Below, one piece after another: positions 51,125 through 59,348 of a stretch of DNA of 64,000 nucleotides. Source of the stretch: JBBQNJ01 sp038329845 (lineage in GTDB: Bacteria; Planctomycetota; Phycisphaerae; Tepidisphaerales; Tepidisphaeraceae); assembly GCA_038329845.1 (NCBI GenBank), contig JBBQNJ010000014.1, positions 9,202 through 73,201 of the forward strand. The letters run 5' to 3'. Made by a program: the position numbers and the translations under genes. Below the pieces are notes generated by a model. The model saw nothing but the letters and a program-made list of their open reading frames with translations. It was not told where the DNA came from and ran no database searches. Position 1 is the first letter of the stretch. Each line of letters opens with the position of its first letter.

Positions 51125-52324
51125 TCATCTCCTCTCATCCAGTTGTGGCATCTCAAAACCCGCCGGGATTTGCCCGGGGAATACCGATGGTGCCGCGCAC
51201 GATGCGCGAACGACCAGTTGCGGCTTGATCATCAAGTGATATCGCAAAGGCTCGGAGCGGCCGTCAAATCGCTCGAGCAGGATCCGCCCGGCCATCTGCG
51301 CCATCCCGAAAAAATCCTGTTTAATCGTGGTCAGCGGCACCGAGCAGAGTTCGCCCGCCTCAATGCCGTCATAACCCACCAGGGCCAGATCCGCCGGAAC
51401 CCGCACCCCGCGCGCTTTCAGCAGCGGCAGCAGCGCCAGCGCCAGCGAGTCGTGCGAGACAAACAACGCCGTCGGCACCTCGCCACCGGCTATGAGCCGA
51501 TCCAGCGTCAATCCAAGCTCGTGATTCAGTTGCTCTCCTATTGCATTATCGCACTCAAGCTGCACCACCGACTTATCGCCCACCGGCAGCTTGTCCTCCA
51601 CCATCCCCCGCAAATACCCCGACAGGCGGTCTCGCACCGAGGTGCGATTTACCGGCGCGGTGATGTAGCTGATCCGCTGGTGGCCCAACCCGGCCAGATG
51701 ATGCACCATCATCGCAGCCCCTTCGATGTTGTCTGTCACCACATAATCGCAGTCCAGCCCAGGCAGATACGTGTCGATCAACACCAGCGGCAGGCCCTGC
51801 CGCATCGCGGCCTCCACCGCCGCCAGCGTTCGCTCGTGCGGCGCAGGCCACAGCGCCAGCCCGGCAATCTGCGGGTCTACCGCCTTGGATAAGCAACCCA
51901 GGTGCTGCTCCAGATCACTATAAAAATCGACGCTGACGTGATAACCCGAATCATTGAGCACCGAGTGCATCCCGGCCAGCACGTCGTCGCGTGAGTTGCG
52001 CCCCGCCCGGTCCTGCCCGGGGCTGATGTACTTCACCACATTGCCACGCCCCGAGGTCCCTGCCGTGGCGGTTCGGCCCCGACTCTGCGCACCGGCCGCC
52101 CCCACGACAAACGTGCCGCGCCCGCGATGACGTTCAATAAGCCCTGCGTCCACCAGCGGTGCCATTGCCTTCGCCACAGTCGGCCGGCTGCAGCCAAACT
52201 CCTGCTCTAGTTCCCGTTCGGGTGGAATGCGCTGCCCCGCCGCGTAACGACCCGTGAGGATGCGTCGGCGCAATTCCCGTCCAATATCCATCAGCCGAAG
52301 ATTCTCGCACAGTAATTGTTCCAT
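51125..52324 (-). CDS. GntR-type HTH regulator with LacI-like sensor domain (cassette 2)
   Basis: A 399-residue regulator. Residues ~10-75 form a GntR winged helix (ELRRRILTGRYAAGQRIPPE, CSRPTVAKAMAPLVDAGLIE), and residues ~110-390 a LacI-type periplasmic-binding-protein domain (GLALWPAPHERTL, GLGHQRISYITAP, PTALFVSHDSLALALLPLLK, LVGYDGIEAGEL). Sugar-bound, it should leave the operator at 52325-52339. An alternative start is MDIGREL, 33 bases further in. Confidence 0.9.
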   Translation of the reverse strand: MEQLLCENLRLMDIGRELRRRILTGRYAAGQRIPPERELEQEFGCSRPTVAKAMAPLVDAGLIERHRGRGTFVVGAAGAQSRGRTATAGTSGRGNVVKYISPGQDRAGRNSRDDVLAGMHSVLNDSGYHVSVDFYSDLEQHLGCLSKAVDPQIAGLALWPAPHERTLAAVEAAMRQGLPLVLIDTYLPGLDCDYVVTDNIEGAAMMVHHLAGLGHQRISYITAPVNRTSVRDRLSGYLRGMVEDKLPVGDKSVVQLECDNAIGEQLNHELGLTLDRLIAGGEVPTALFVSHDSLALALLPLLKARGVRVPADLALVGYDGIEAGELCSVPLTTIKQDFFGMAQMAGRILLERFDGRSEPLRYHLMIKPQLVVRASCAAPSVFPGQIPAGFEMPQLDERR

Positions 52325-52339
52325 ATTGGCTATACCAAT
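52325..52339. promoter_or_regulatory. Operator palindrome of the cassette 2 regulator
   Basis: ATTGG-CTATA-CCAAT, perfect 5-bp arms, spanning from the edge of the -10 to the base before the ATG. The position is right for autorepression by steric block. Confidence 0.55.
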
Positions 52340-52366
52340 GATACCACAGGGACATAGTAATGTCAA
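52338..52366 (-). promoter_or_regulatory. Promoter of the cassette 2 regulator
   Basis: TTGACA (52366-52361), 17-base spacer, TATCAT (52343-52338). The start of transcription would fall near 52331, about seven bases before the ATG, leaving almost no leader. Confidence 0.75.
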
Positions 52367-52401
52367 ACAAATAATCCTTAACGGCACCAAGAACACAGTC
52401 C

Positions 52402-52596
52402 ACAAATAGGGGACGTGGCTTGTAAATACATTTCTGATATGTCTTTACATCACAATTATGTCCACTTCGGCCATGTGATGAGAACGCAGCTTCAATGCCT
52501 GTCGATAAAATTAAATGAACGATCATAAATACGGGGACATAAATGCGCTCTAAAACCTTTTCAGTAAATTAGTTACAAGCCACGTCCCCTATTTGT
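52402..52596. mobile_element. 195-bp inverted-repeat element (MITE-like)
   Basis: Perfect 24-bp terminal inverted repeats (starting ACAAATAGGGGACGTGG) enclose an AT-rich core that carries a second, internal pair (ATGTCC and GGACAT). There is no coding sequence and no clear target duplication. It sits in the 378-base gap between cassettes 2 and 3. Confidence 0.7.
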
Positions 52597-52702
52597 AGTG
52601 CAATTTATTAGTTGCAGTTGTTGGGTGAAAGAGTTGGAGCGCGGCTCGTCGGGGTGGCGTGAAAGGCGGGTGCCACGATGGGGCGAATCCGAGCGTGCCG
52701 GG

Positions 52703-55615
52703 TCAATCGGGCTTTGGCGGACCGGCGGAAAAGGTGAACCAGTCGATGTTCACCAAGGCATTCGGCTCTTTCGATTCGCCGCGTTCGATCACCAGGGCCA
52801 CGTCATGTCGTCCGGGCTTGGAGATCTTCACGGGCTGGGTGAACTCGCCGAATTTTTCCCAGGATCCCGTGGATTGCACGATGAACTCGGCGATCTTTTC
52901 CCCGCCGCTCAATGTTCGCTTGTCGCCTTTTTCTTCGACGACCGGATCGAGATAGATCAGCACCCGCGCCTTCTGGCGGCTGGCCGGCGCGCCGTAACGC
53001 AGGGTCAGGTGATCGAACGGCTGTTCCCGGCCCAGCTCAAGCTGCTTGTAGACCATCCAACAACCGACGTGCAGATTGAACAGGTACCAGCTCTTTTTGA
53101 TGTTGCCGTTGCCGATGTCGTATCGCTCGGCTTCCTGCTTGATCGACATCGGAGGTCCAGCGAGGGTGGCGACCTTCAATTCCGCCGGCGCTGAGCGGTT
53201 GCCCGCCGCGTCCAGCGCGATCACGCGGTACGCATAGGCGGCGCCCTTCACCACGGCGCGGTCGTCATATTCCAGCCCGACCTGCCGGGTCAGCTCGCGC
53301 CAGGTCTTGTCGTCTTCGGATCGCTCGACAACATATCTCTTGACCCCGATCTCATCGCGCCCCCCCCGCCACATAAGCTGGACATGCTGATCGGTCACGT
53401 TCAACGTGTGCAGGTTTTCCGGCGGCGAAGGCGCGACGGTGTCGGGTGGCGTGGCCGCCTGAAACATCGTCGGCGGCGATTGCTGGCCGTAGTGGTCGTA
53501 GGCGATGACTGTGTAGGTGTAATTCGTGTCCGGGGCCAGCCCCTTTTCAACGAAATTAACGCGGGCGCGGCCGATCGGCTTGTCATCGCGGCTGATGATG
53601 AACCCGGCCAGATCGTTATCGGGATCGTCGGCGCGAAACTCGAGCGTCAAACTCCCGGCGGTCGCCTCGACGACGCTCACTTTCGGCGTGGCGGGCGCGG
53701 TGCCACGGATTTCGGCGGGGAAACAGGCCAACAGCGGAAATGCCCCGGCATTCCCGTGATCGGGTGCCTCAGCCATGCCCAGGGTGCGGGTCTGGCCGTC
53801 GCGGGTTTCCTTCAGCAGCGTTCGCGTGGCGAACTGTCGATCCCAGACGTATTCGGCGACGCCGGCAAGGCTCATCTTCGCATCGCGCAACTCGAACGCG
53901 ATCTCGTCGATCCCCGGGCGGACGCATTTATAAAGATGCCCGCCGATGATCTCGCTGACGCCGCCGTCGCGGGTCAGCGCGATCGGTGAGCGCGATTCGG
54001 TCTTCAACCCCAAGGCCCAGATCGTTCCGGCGTTGTTCTCCAGCTTCAGGTCCGGTCCCTCGAGATTGAGTTGGCGGGCGTAAATGGTGCTGCCGGGTCC
54101 GGCGTAGAGATAGTGACCGACGACGTCTTCGAGAAACAGCCGTCCCTTGCCTTCATGTCGCGTTTCGGCCAACCCAGAGAAACTCGAGATCACCAGGTCG
54201 CGGTCGGCGCGGTGAATGAACGCCGGATTTTTCGTCTTGGCGAACATGAACTTCAGCCGCTCGATCACGACCACCGGCGATTCGCCATTTTCAAAGACGA
54301 AGACCGGCTTTTCCGGTTCCGCCTGAAGCTTTTTGGTGATTTCGAGCTTGGCCTCCAGGCCGACGATCCGACGGGCCTTGCCGCGAAGATGGATCGTGTC
54401 GCTGAGTTCGTATGACCCGTTGCGCCCGGGGTCGTGAACATTCTTGTTCTCCTTGGCGCGGGGGAGGTAGATCGTGGTTGCGCCGCTGTCGATCGCTTTC
54501 TGGATCGCCTCGGTGTCGTCCTTGCCGTCGCCGGGAATCCCGCCGAACGCCGCGGGGCTGATCCATCCCTCGATTGGATCGACCGGGACCGCCGGGGTTT
54601 CGATGATCGGGAGGTTCAGCCCGCGGATCTCCCCGGGAAACAGCGACAGCGGCGCTGCCGAGACCCATTCGCCCACTTCACCGGCGGCGACCGGAGGCAG
54701 TGATTCGGCCGCGATCGCCTTGTCATATCCCTCGGCGGTGACGTTGCGAACATACAGAATTCCAGCGGCGTGGCGGTTGAGAATCGCCGCCGGCCCCGAT
54801 CCGCGAAGCTGGCTGTCAATCAGTGTGATGACCCCTTCGTTTCCGCCGTTGGCCACGGCCGCAACGGAGTTGTCGCTGTCGAGTTTTCGGCAGAAGACGT
54901 AGTTGTTGAAGTTGTCGATCCCGAAGACCCGCTGTTTTCGCAGGCGGATCGACTCGAGGGTGACTGAGTTGACGCTGTGACGCACGCGGATGCCGGTGTC
55001 GAACCCGATCACGGTCACGTCCTTGACCAGAAGCGGCCCGACCTCCGGCTCATCCAGCGCCAGCCCCACTGCGCCGGGCGAGTCGCCATCAGCGCCCGAT
55101 CGGATCGTCACGTTGCGCACACAGCCCTGATTGTTGGCGCAGAAGCTCAGCCCCACGGCACCGGCGTTGCCGTCGCCGCAGTCGATTGTCAGATCGCGCA
55201 CGGCGTTGCGAAACCGCTGCGCCGGCGGCCCGCCGGTGTAGATCATGTCCTTGGGCCTTTTCGGATCGCCGAACCCGTCGGAACCGTCCATCAGGCGCAG
55301 CGTCGTGAACGATTCACCGGCGCCCTGGAGAATATTGTCGCTCTGTCTCCCTCGCCAGCGAATGGTGTCGCGAATGTGGTACGTGCCGGGGGGCAGGTAA
55401 ATGACGCTTCCGTTGCCGACGTTCTCGTCGAACGCCTTCTGGATCGCGGCGGTGTCGTCGGCGCCGTCGTTGGGGATCGCGCCATATCCGGTCACGTCCA
55501 CCACGCAGGAATCGGACGGAAACGTGATCGGCGCTGGATCACCGGCCAGAACCAGCGATGCACACAGTCCCGCCGGCAGCAGAAGCGCCGGCACGATCCA
55601 TCGACGTAAAATCAT
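52703..55615 (-). CDS. Secreted pectate-lyase-fold protein with FN3 and CBM-like domains
   Basis: A 970-residue protein with a signal peptide (MILRRWIVPALLLPAGLCAS). Two pectate-lyase-superfamily starts are visible: VDVTGYGAIPNDGADDTAAI (near residue 40) and SPAAFGGIPGDGKDDTEAIQ (near residue 380), each opening a right-handed parallel beta-helix. Two FN3-like domains follow (VSVVEATAGSLTLEFRADDP, PSPPENLHTLNVTDQHVQLM), then a CBM6-like C-terminus (RYDIGNGNIKKSWYLFNLHV). It should cut or bind a polysaccharide outside the cell. It is the last gene of the cassette 3 operon. Confidence 0.82.
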   Translation of the reverse strand: MILRRWIVPALLLPAGLCASLVLAGDPAPITFPSDSCVVDVTGYGAIPNDGADDTAAIQKAFDENVGNGSVIYLPPGTYHIRDTIRWRGRQSDNILQGAGESFTTLRLMDGSDGFGDPKRPKDMIYTGGPPAQRFRNAVRDLTIDCGDGNAGAVGLSFCANNQGCVRNVTIRSGADGDSPGAVGLALDEPEVGPLLVKDVTVIGFDTGIRVRHSVNSVTLESIRLRKQRVFGIDNFNNYVFCRKLDSDNSVAAVANGGNEGVITLIDSQLRGSGPAAILNRHAAGILYVRNVTAEGYDKAIAAESLPPVAAGEVGEWVSAAPLSLFPGEIRGLNLPIIETPAVPVDPIEGWISPAAFGGIPGDGKDDTEAIQKAIDSGATTIYLPRAKENKNVHDPGRNGSYELSDTIHLRGKARRIVGLEAKLEITKKLQAEPEKPVFVFENGESPVVVIERLKFMFAKTKNPAFIHRADRDLVISSFSGLAETRHEGKGRLFLEDVVGHYLYAGPGSTIYARQLNLEGPDLKLENNAGTIWALGLKTESRSPIALTRDGGVSEIIGGHLYKCVRPGIDEIAFELRDAKMSLAGVAEYVWDRQFATRTLLKETRDGQTRTLGMAEAPDHGNAGAFPLLACFPAEIRGTAPATPKVSVVEATAGSLTLEFRADDPDNDLAGFIISRDDKPIGRARVNFVEKGLAPDTNYTYTVIAYDHYGQQSPPTMFQAATPPDTVAPSPPENLHTLNVTDQHVQLMWRGGRDEIGVKRYVVERSEDDKTWRELTRQVGLEYDDRAVVKGAAYAYRVIALDAAGNRSAPAELKVATLAGPPMSIKQEAERYDIGNGNIKKSWYLFNLHVGCWMVYKQLELGREQPFDHLTLRYGAPASRQKARVLIYLDPVVEEKGDKRTLSGGEKIAEFIVQSTGSWEKFGEFTQPVKISKPGRHDVALVIERGESKEPNALVNIDWFTFSAGPPKPD

Positions 55616-55634
55616 GAGAAATCCAGGCACCACC

Positions 55635-56429
55635 TCAGCGGCTGATGTTGGCCACGATCCATTCCCACTGCGACTTCTTGCTGCTGGTCTTGGCGATCGC
55701 CTGCGCGATGGTTTGATCGAGCTGCTTCTTCGTGATCGACTCGACATGGCCATCGGCGAACGCCACGTTCTGCGCTGATTTGTTGGCGTGGCGCATCTCG
55801 AGCATCGGCGGTCGATTGGGATCGGTCATCGCCGTGCTGTACGACAGCGGCGAGACCCACTCGCGCAGATCCTGCTGTTCTTCCGGACCATCCACGGTGT
55901 TGCTGCCGCACTTGAAGTCGGCGCGCTCGAAGTACATCGCGTGGCTGCCCGGGATACTTCCCAGCCGCTTGAAATACCACTGCGACGGCGGCGGAGCATG
56001 CTGCCGCCCGACGGTCACCTGGGCGGGGATATAGCTCACCCAGTAGCGTCCGTTGGTCTCATGCCAGGCGACGGCGTTGTTCTGGTCCCAGCGATCGCCG
56101 ATATGCCGCACCGCAGTGTCGGCCGCGGGACAGGCACAGACCTCGAGCATGTACCGGTTGTCGGTAGCGCCCAGATATCCCGCAAGATTGCGATGCCATT
56201 CCGACGGCTGGCCGGAAACATTCCAGAACCCCGGTCGAAACGTCCCGCGGTTGTCGGTGGCATAGGCCATGCTGGCCATGGTGATCTGGCGCATGTTGGA
56301 CATGCACGACACCGCCAGCGCCGCCGACCGTGCCTTTTGCAACGCCGGGAGCAGGATCGCAATTAGGACCGCGATGACCCCTATGACCACAAGCAATTCG
56401 ACGAGGGTAAAGCCGCGATTATGTCGCAT
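55635..56429 (-). CDS. H-x9-DG-type secreted pseudopilin (cassette 3)
   Basis: A 264-residue protein starting MRHNRGFTLVELLVVIG, with the conserved hydrophobic helix, a variable body, and RHANKSAQNVAFADGHVES at the C-terminus, matching H-x9-x-D-G. It lies 20 bases before the pectate-lyase-fold gene. Confidence 0.9.
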   Translation of the reverse strand: MRHNRGFTLVELLVVIGVIAVLIAILLPALQKARSAALAVSCMSNMRQITMASMAYATDNRGTFRPGFWNVSGQPSEWHRNLAGYLGATDNRYMLEVCACPAADTAVRHIGDRWDQNNAVAWHETNGRYWVSYIPAQVTVGRQHAPPPSQWYFKRLGSIPGSHAMYFERADFKCGSNTVDGPEEQQDLREWVSPLSYSTAMTDPNRPPMLEMRHANKSAQNVAFADGHVESITKKQLDQTIAQAIAKTSSKKSQWEWIVANISR

Positions 56430-56501
56430 GATGACCTCGCAGATACGCTCCGCCTCTCGCCCGCGACATCGGTCGCGGGCGAGGGGCGGAACACAAGGAA
56501 T

Positions 56502-58103
56502 TCACACCCTCCGCCGCCGCCCACGCAGCAGCCCAAGGCCACCCAAGCCGAGGAGGGCCAGGGAAGTGGGTTCGGGGACAAGCGTCAGCACGGCGTTATT
56601 GGCGTTATAGGTCATCGTGTAGTTGTTGGCGTCGGCCGCCAACCCGCTGGCACCGGTGATGACCAGGCTGGTCGGCAGGTTGAACGTGCCGGTGAGGCCT
56701 GCGTAGTTGAGGACGCTCCAACTGTCGCCTGCCGAACCGTTGAAGCTATTGACGTAGTAGAGCGACAGTTTACTGTCGCTGTCGAGCGTCAGCGCGCCGT
56801 TGGTCAACGTCAGCACGTCGAAGGTACCGCCGACGACGCCGCCGAGGTCGATGCGAAGCGTGGCGTCCGTGCCGCTGAAGGTGGCGTTGATGTCGGTGAG
56901 GGAGAGCGTCCCGACGCTGGCCAGGCCCGAACCGTTGCTGCCCACACCGGGCGAGAGGATGCCTTCGTTGGTGAGGGTCAATGTTTGATTGAGATAAGTG
57001 ACGGTATCCAGCGGGTTGTAATCCAGTGAGGCCGTTGCGGTGGAGCCGGTCAGAATACCACCGGATTGGTTGTTGAAGGCGATCACGCCCGTGTCTCCAG
57101 AGCCTTGGTCGACCAGTTCCCCCGTGATGAGTGCCGCCGAGCCGATCTTCCAAGTGCCGGCGTTATTGAGGGTCGAATTGCCGCGATCCGGCATCGTCAT
57201 CGCGACTGTGCCGTTATGGTCCACGGTTCCACCAGCAAGGTTGCTGAGTTCGAGACCGACATTGTTGTTGCTCGTATTGATCTGTATCTCCCGCAACTGG
57301 AGCGTGGAGCCGCTTGCCACATCGATAGTTCCCGCGTTGTTCACTCGGAGGGTCTTGACACTCGTTGCCACCCGCATTCTTTTCATGAAAGTCAGCGTTG
57401 AATCATTGGAAATGTTCACCGACGACCCGGCGCCGATGTTAATGGTGCTCAGTTTGGAGTTGTTGGTGGTGGTGGTGCCGGCATCATTACGGAAACCAAT
57501 TTCCGCATCAGCCGTAACATTTACGATGGCAAGGTTGGATCCATCTCCGATATTGAAGGTTCCTTCGTCACCGCCCCCAGTGCCGTAATGCCTCGTGGTC
57601 CTGATCCTGCTTCCCGCGGTACCCATGGCGTAGGTGCCATACAGGTTGTTTGTGATTCCACCGCCTTGGCTGGAAGTGAAATCGAGGGAAGACCCATCCA
57701 GATCCACTTGGAACATGGCGGCATTGGAGATCGTGGAGCCGTAGGTGATGCCGGATGTGCTGCCGTCGTTGGCATCAATGGCAAGATTTCGGCCTAGGGT
57801 GATCTTGTTGGTGGCCGTGGTGGTGGACTGATTGATGGTCAGGAAGTTGACGGCTCCGGCGACGAAGCTGGCATCGACGACGGTGGCTTGCGTGCCTAAG
57901 GCCACGTCACCGAAGATGGCGTTGTCCAAGGCACCGGGAAGCGTGTTTGTATCCCAGTTGGTATCTCCAGGTCCGCTATCGGTGGACCAGTTGTTATCGA
58001 CGTCGCCGACCCAAGTGATGGGAGCGGCCGATGCAACGGGTGCCCCCGCCGTGCCAGCCAGCAACGCCGCCGTGACGAGAGAGAGAGTAGAGAAACGAGT
58101 CAT
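56502..58103 (-). CDS. PEP-CTERM protein with autotransporter-like repeats (cassette 3)
   Basis: A 533-residue exported protein: signal peptide (LSLVTAALLAGTAGAPVASA), a beta-helical passenger-like body of N/T/G-rich strands (ITWVGDVDNNWSTDSGPGDT, TTNNSKLSTINIGAGSSVNI), and VPEPTSLALLGLGGLGLLRG with Arg at the end. GGAGG lies six bases before the ATG. It is the second gene of the LacI-led operon. Confidence 0.9.
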   Translation of the reverse strand: MTRFSTLSLVTAALLAGTAGAPVASAAPITWVGDVDNNWSTDSGPGDTNWDTNTLPGALDNAIFGDVALGTQATVVDASFVAGAVNFLTINQSTTTATNKITLGRNLAIDANDGSTSGITYGSTISNAAMFQVDLDGSSLDFTSSQGGGITNNLYGTYAMGTAGSRIRTTRHYGTGGGDEGTFNIGDGSNLAIVNVTADAEIGFRNDAGTTTTNNSKLSTINIGAGSSVNISNDSTLTFMKRMRVATSVKTLRVNNAGTIDVASGSTLQLREIQINTSNNNVGLELSNLAGGTVDHNGTVAMTMPDRGNSTLNNAGTWKIGSAALITGELVDQGSGDTGVIAFNNQSGGILTGSTATASLDYNPLDTVTYLNQTLTLTNEGILSPGVGSNGSGLASVGTLSLTDINATFSGTDATLRIDLGGVVGGTFDVLTLTNGALTLDSDSKLSLYYVNSFNGSAGDSWSVLNYAGLTGTFNLPTSLVITGASGLAADANNYTMTYNANNAVLTLVPEPTSLALLGLGGLGLLRGRRRRV

Positions 58104-58133
58104 GATGAACCTCCGAGAAAAAAGGTGAAAAGG

Positions 58134-59210
58134 TCAGGCGACCGATAACACGCCGGCCCCTTGTTGATCAGGTATAGGTTGAATAGTGGCTGCCACCGGG
58201 CAGACCGTCTGGCCGGCTTGATATTTCATGGGCACCGCCACTGGGGGCTGATCCCCATCGGGGTCGTCGAGGCGGGCCAGCAGCATGGTGCCCGCGGCGT
58301 GGCCGACCTCGTATTCGGGCAGCAATAGCGTGTCGATGCTCGGACCGACCAACGACTGCATCTGTTCAATGACAACAAGGGACAAATCCGCCCCGATCCT
58401 CAGTCCCAAAGACGCGGCGGCCTGGACGAAGGCTTGGGCATCGTTGGCGCTGTAGCCGACGATGGCGGTGGGACGGTTTGAGGCCGCCAGCATTTCGCGG
58501 GCGGCGTTGACGGGGGCTTCAAAGGACATCCGCGCGTGGCTGACGATCGCCAGCGGTTCGCCGCCGGCTTCGCGCATGGCGCGTTCGTAGCCGGCCCGCC
58601 GGTCGGGGTGGCTGTAGTGGATTTCGCCGGAGTCTTCGCAGCTGGCGAGGAAGTCGGTGTAGGTGATTTTGCGGTGTCCGGCGTCCAGCAGCAGGCGGGT
58701 GGCCTGGTAGCCGGCGCCTTCATCATCGGGATGGACGCAGTTGGCATGCTGCCTGGAGTTGATCCACACCGCCGGGATCGCGTGCCGGTCGATCAACTCG
58801 ACCATGCGGGCGGGGATGTGGTGGGTGTAGTTCAGCAGCAATCCATCGACCATCGACTGCCCGAGGATCTTGGGCAGGTCATCGTCGCCGACCAGGCGAC
58901 GGTCGTCCACGAAAGTCACGGCCAGGTGCATTTCCCGCTCATCCAAGACCTCGTGAATCCCGCGCAGCATCTGGCCGAACACGGTGCTCTGGTGGGAATG
59001 CAGGCTCATCAACAGCCCCACGGCGTTGAATCGCCCCTGGGCGATCGCCTTGGCGGCGGAATTGGTGCGATACCCCAGTTCGCGGGCGGCCTGGCGCACG
59101 CGGTCGCGCGTCTGATGACTCACCTGGTCGGCGCGATGGCCGAGCGCGAAATTTACCGCTTGCGGCGAAATCCCCAAATGAGCGGCGATCATTTTCTGGG
59201 TAATGGCCAT
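58134..59210 (-). CDS. LacI-family transcriptional regulator (cassette 3)
   Basis: A 358-residue regulator with a LacI HTH (MAITQKMIAAHLGISPQAVN then HQTRDRVRQAARELGYRTNS), the hinge region and a periplasmic-binding-protein core (GLLLNYTHHIPARMVELIDR, AIVGYSANDAQAFVQAAASL). It should sense a sugar and control the operon down to the pectate-lyase-fold gene. In cassettes 1 and 2 the same place is held by GntR-HTH versions. Confidence 0.92.
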   Translation of the reverse strand: MAITQKMIAAHLGISPQAVNFALGHRADQVSHQTRDRVRQAARELGYRTNSAAKAIAQGRFNAVGLLMSLHSHQSTVFGQMLRGIHEVLDEREMHLAVTFVDDRRLVGDDDLPKILGQSMVDGLLLNYTHHIPARMVELIDRHAIPAVWINSRQHANCVHPDDEGAGYQATRLLLDAGHRKITYTDFLASCEDSGEIHYSHPDRRAGYERAMREAGGEPLAIVSHARMSFEAPVNAAREMLAASNRPTAIVGYSANDAQAFVQAAASLGLRIGADLSLVVIEQMQSLVGPSIDTLLLPEYEVGHAAGTMLLARLDDPDGDQPPVAVPMKYQAGQTVCPVAATIQPIPDQQGAGVLSVA

Positions 59211-59238
59211 ACCCCATGTGCAAAAGCGACAGTCCGAT

Positions 59239-59283
59239 CAACTAGAGCGCCATAACCTTAACCTAGTGCGGTCTAGTTGTCAA
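59239..59283 (-). promoter_or_regulatory. Promoter and inverted operator half-sites of the cassette 3 operon
   Basis: TTGACA (59283-59278), 17-base spacer, TAAGGT (59260-59255). Perfectly inverted octamers CAACTAGA (59239-59246) and TCTAGTTG (59272-59279) lie around the transcription start and over the -35, spaced like paired repressor sites. Confidence 0.5.
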
Positions 59284-59348
59284 GAAAAAATCGGGGATAA
59301 ATCCGCCCGCCCTCCCCGCGCCTGGGTGCGTAGCGGAAAAGCCCCGGC

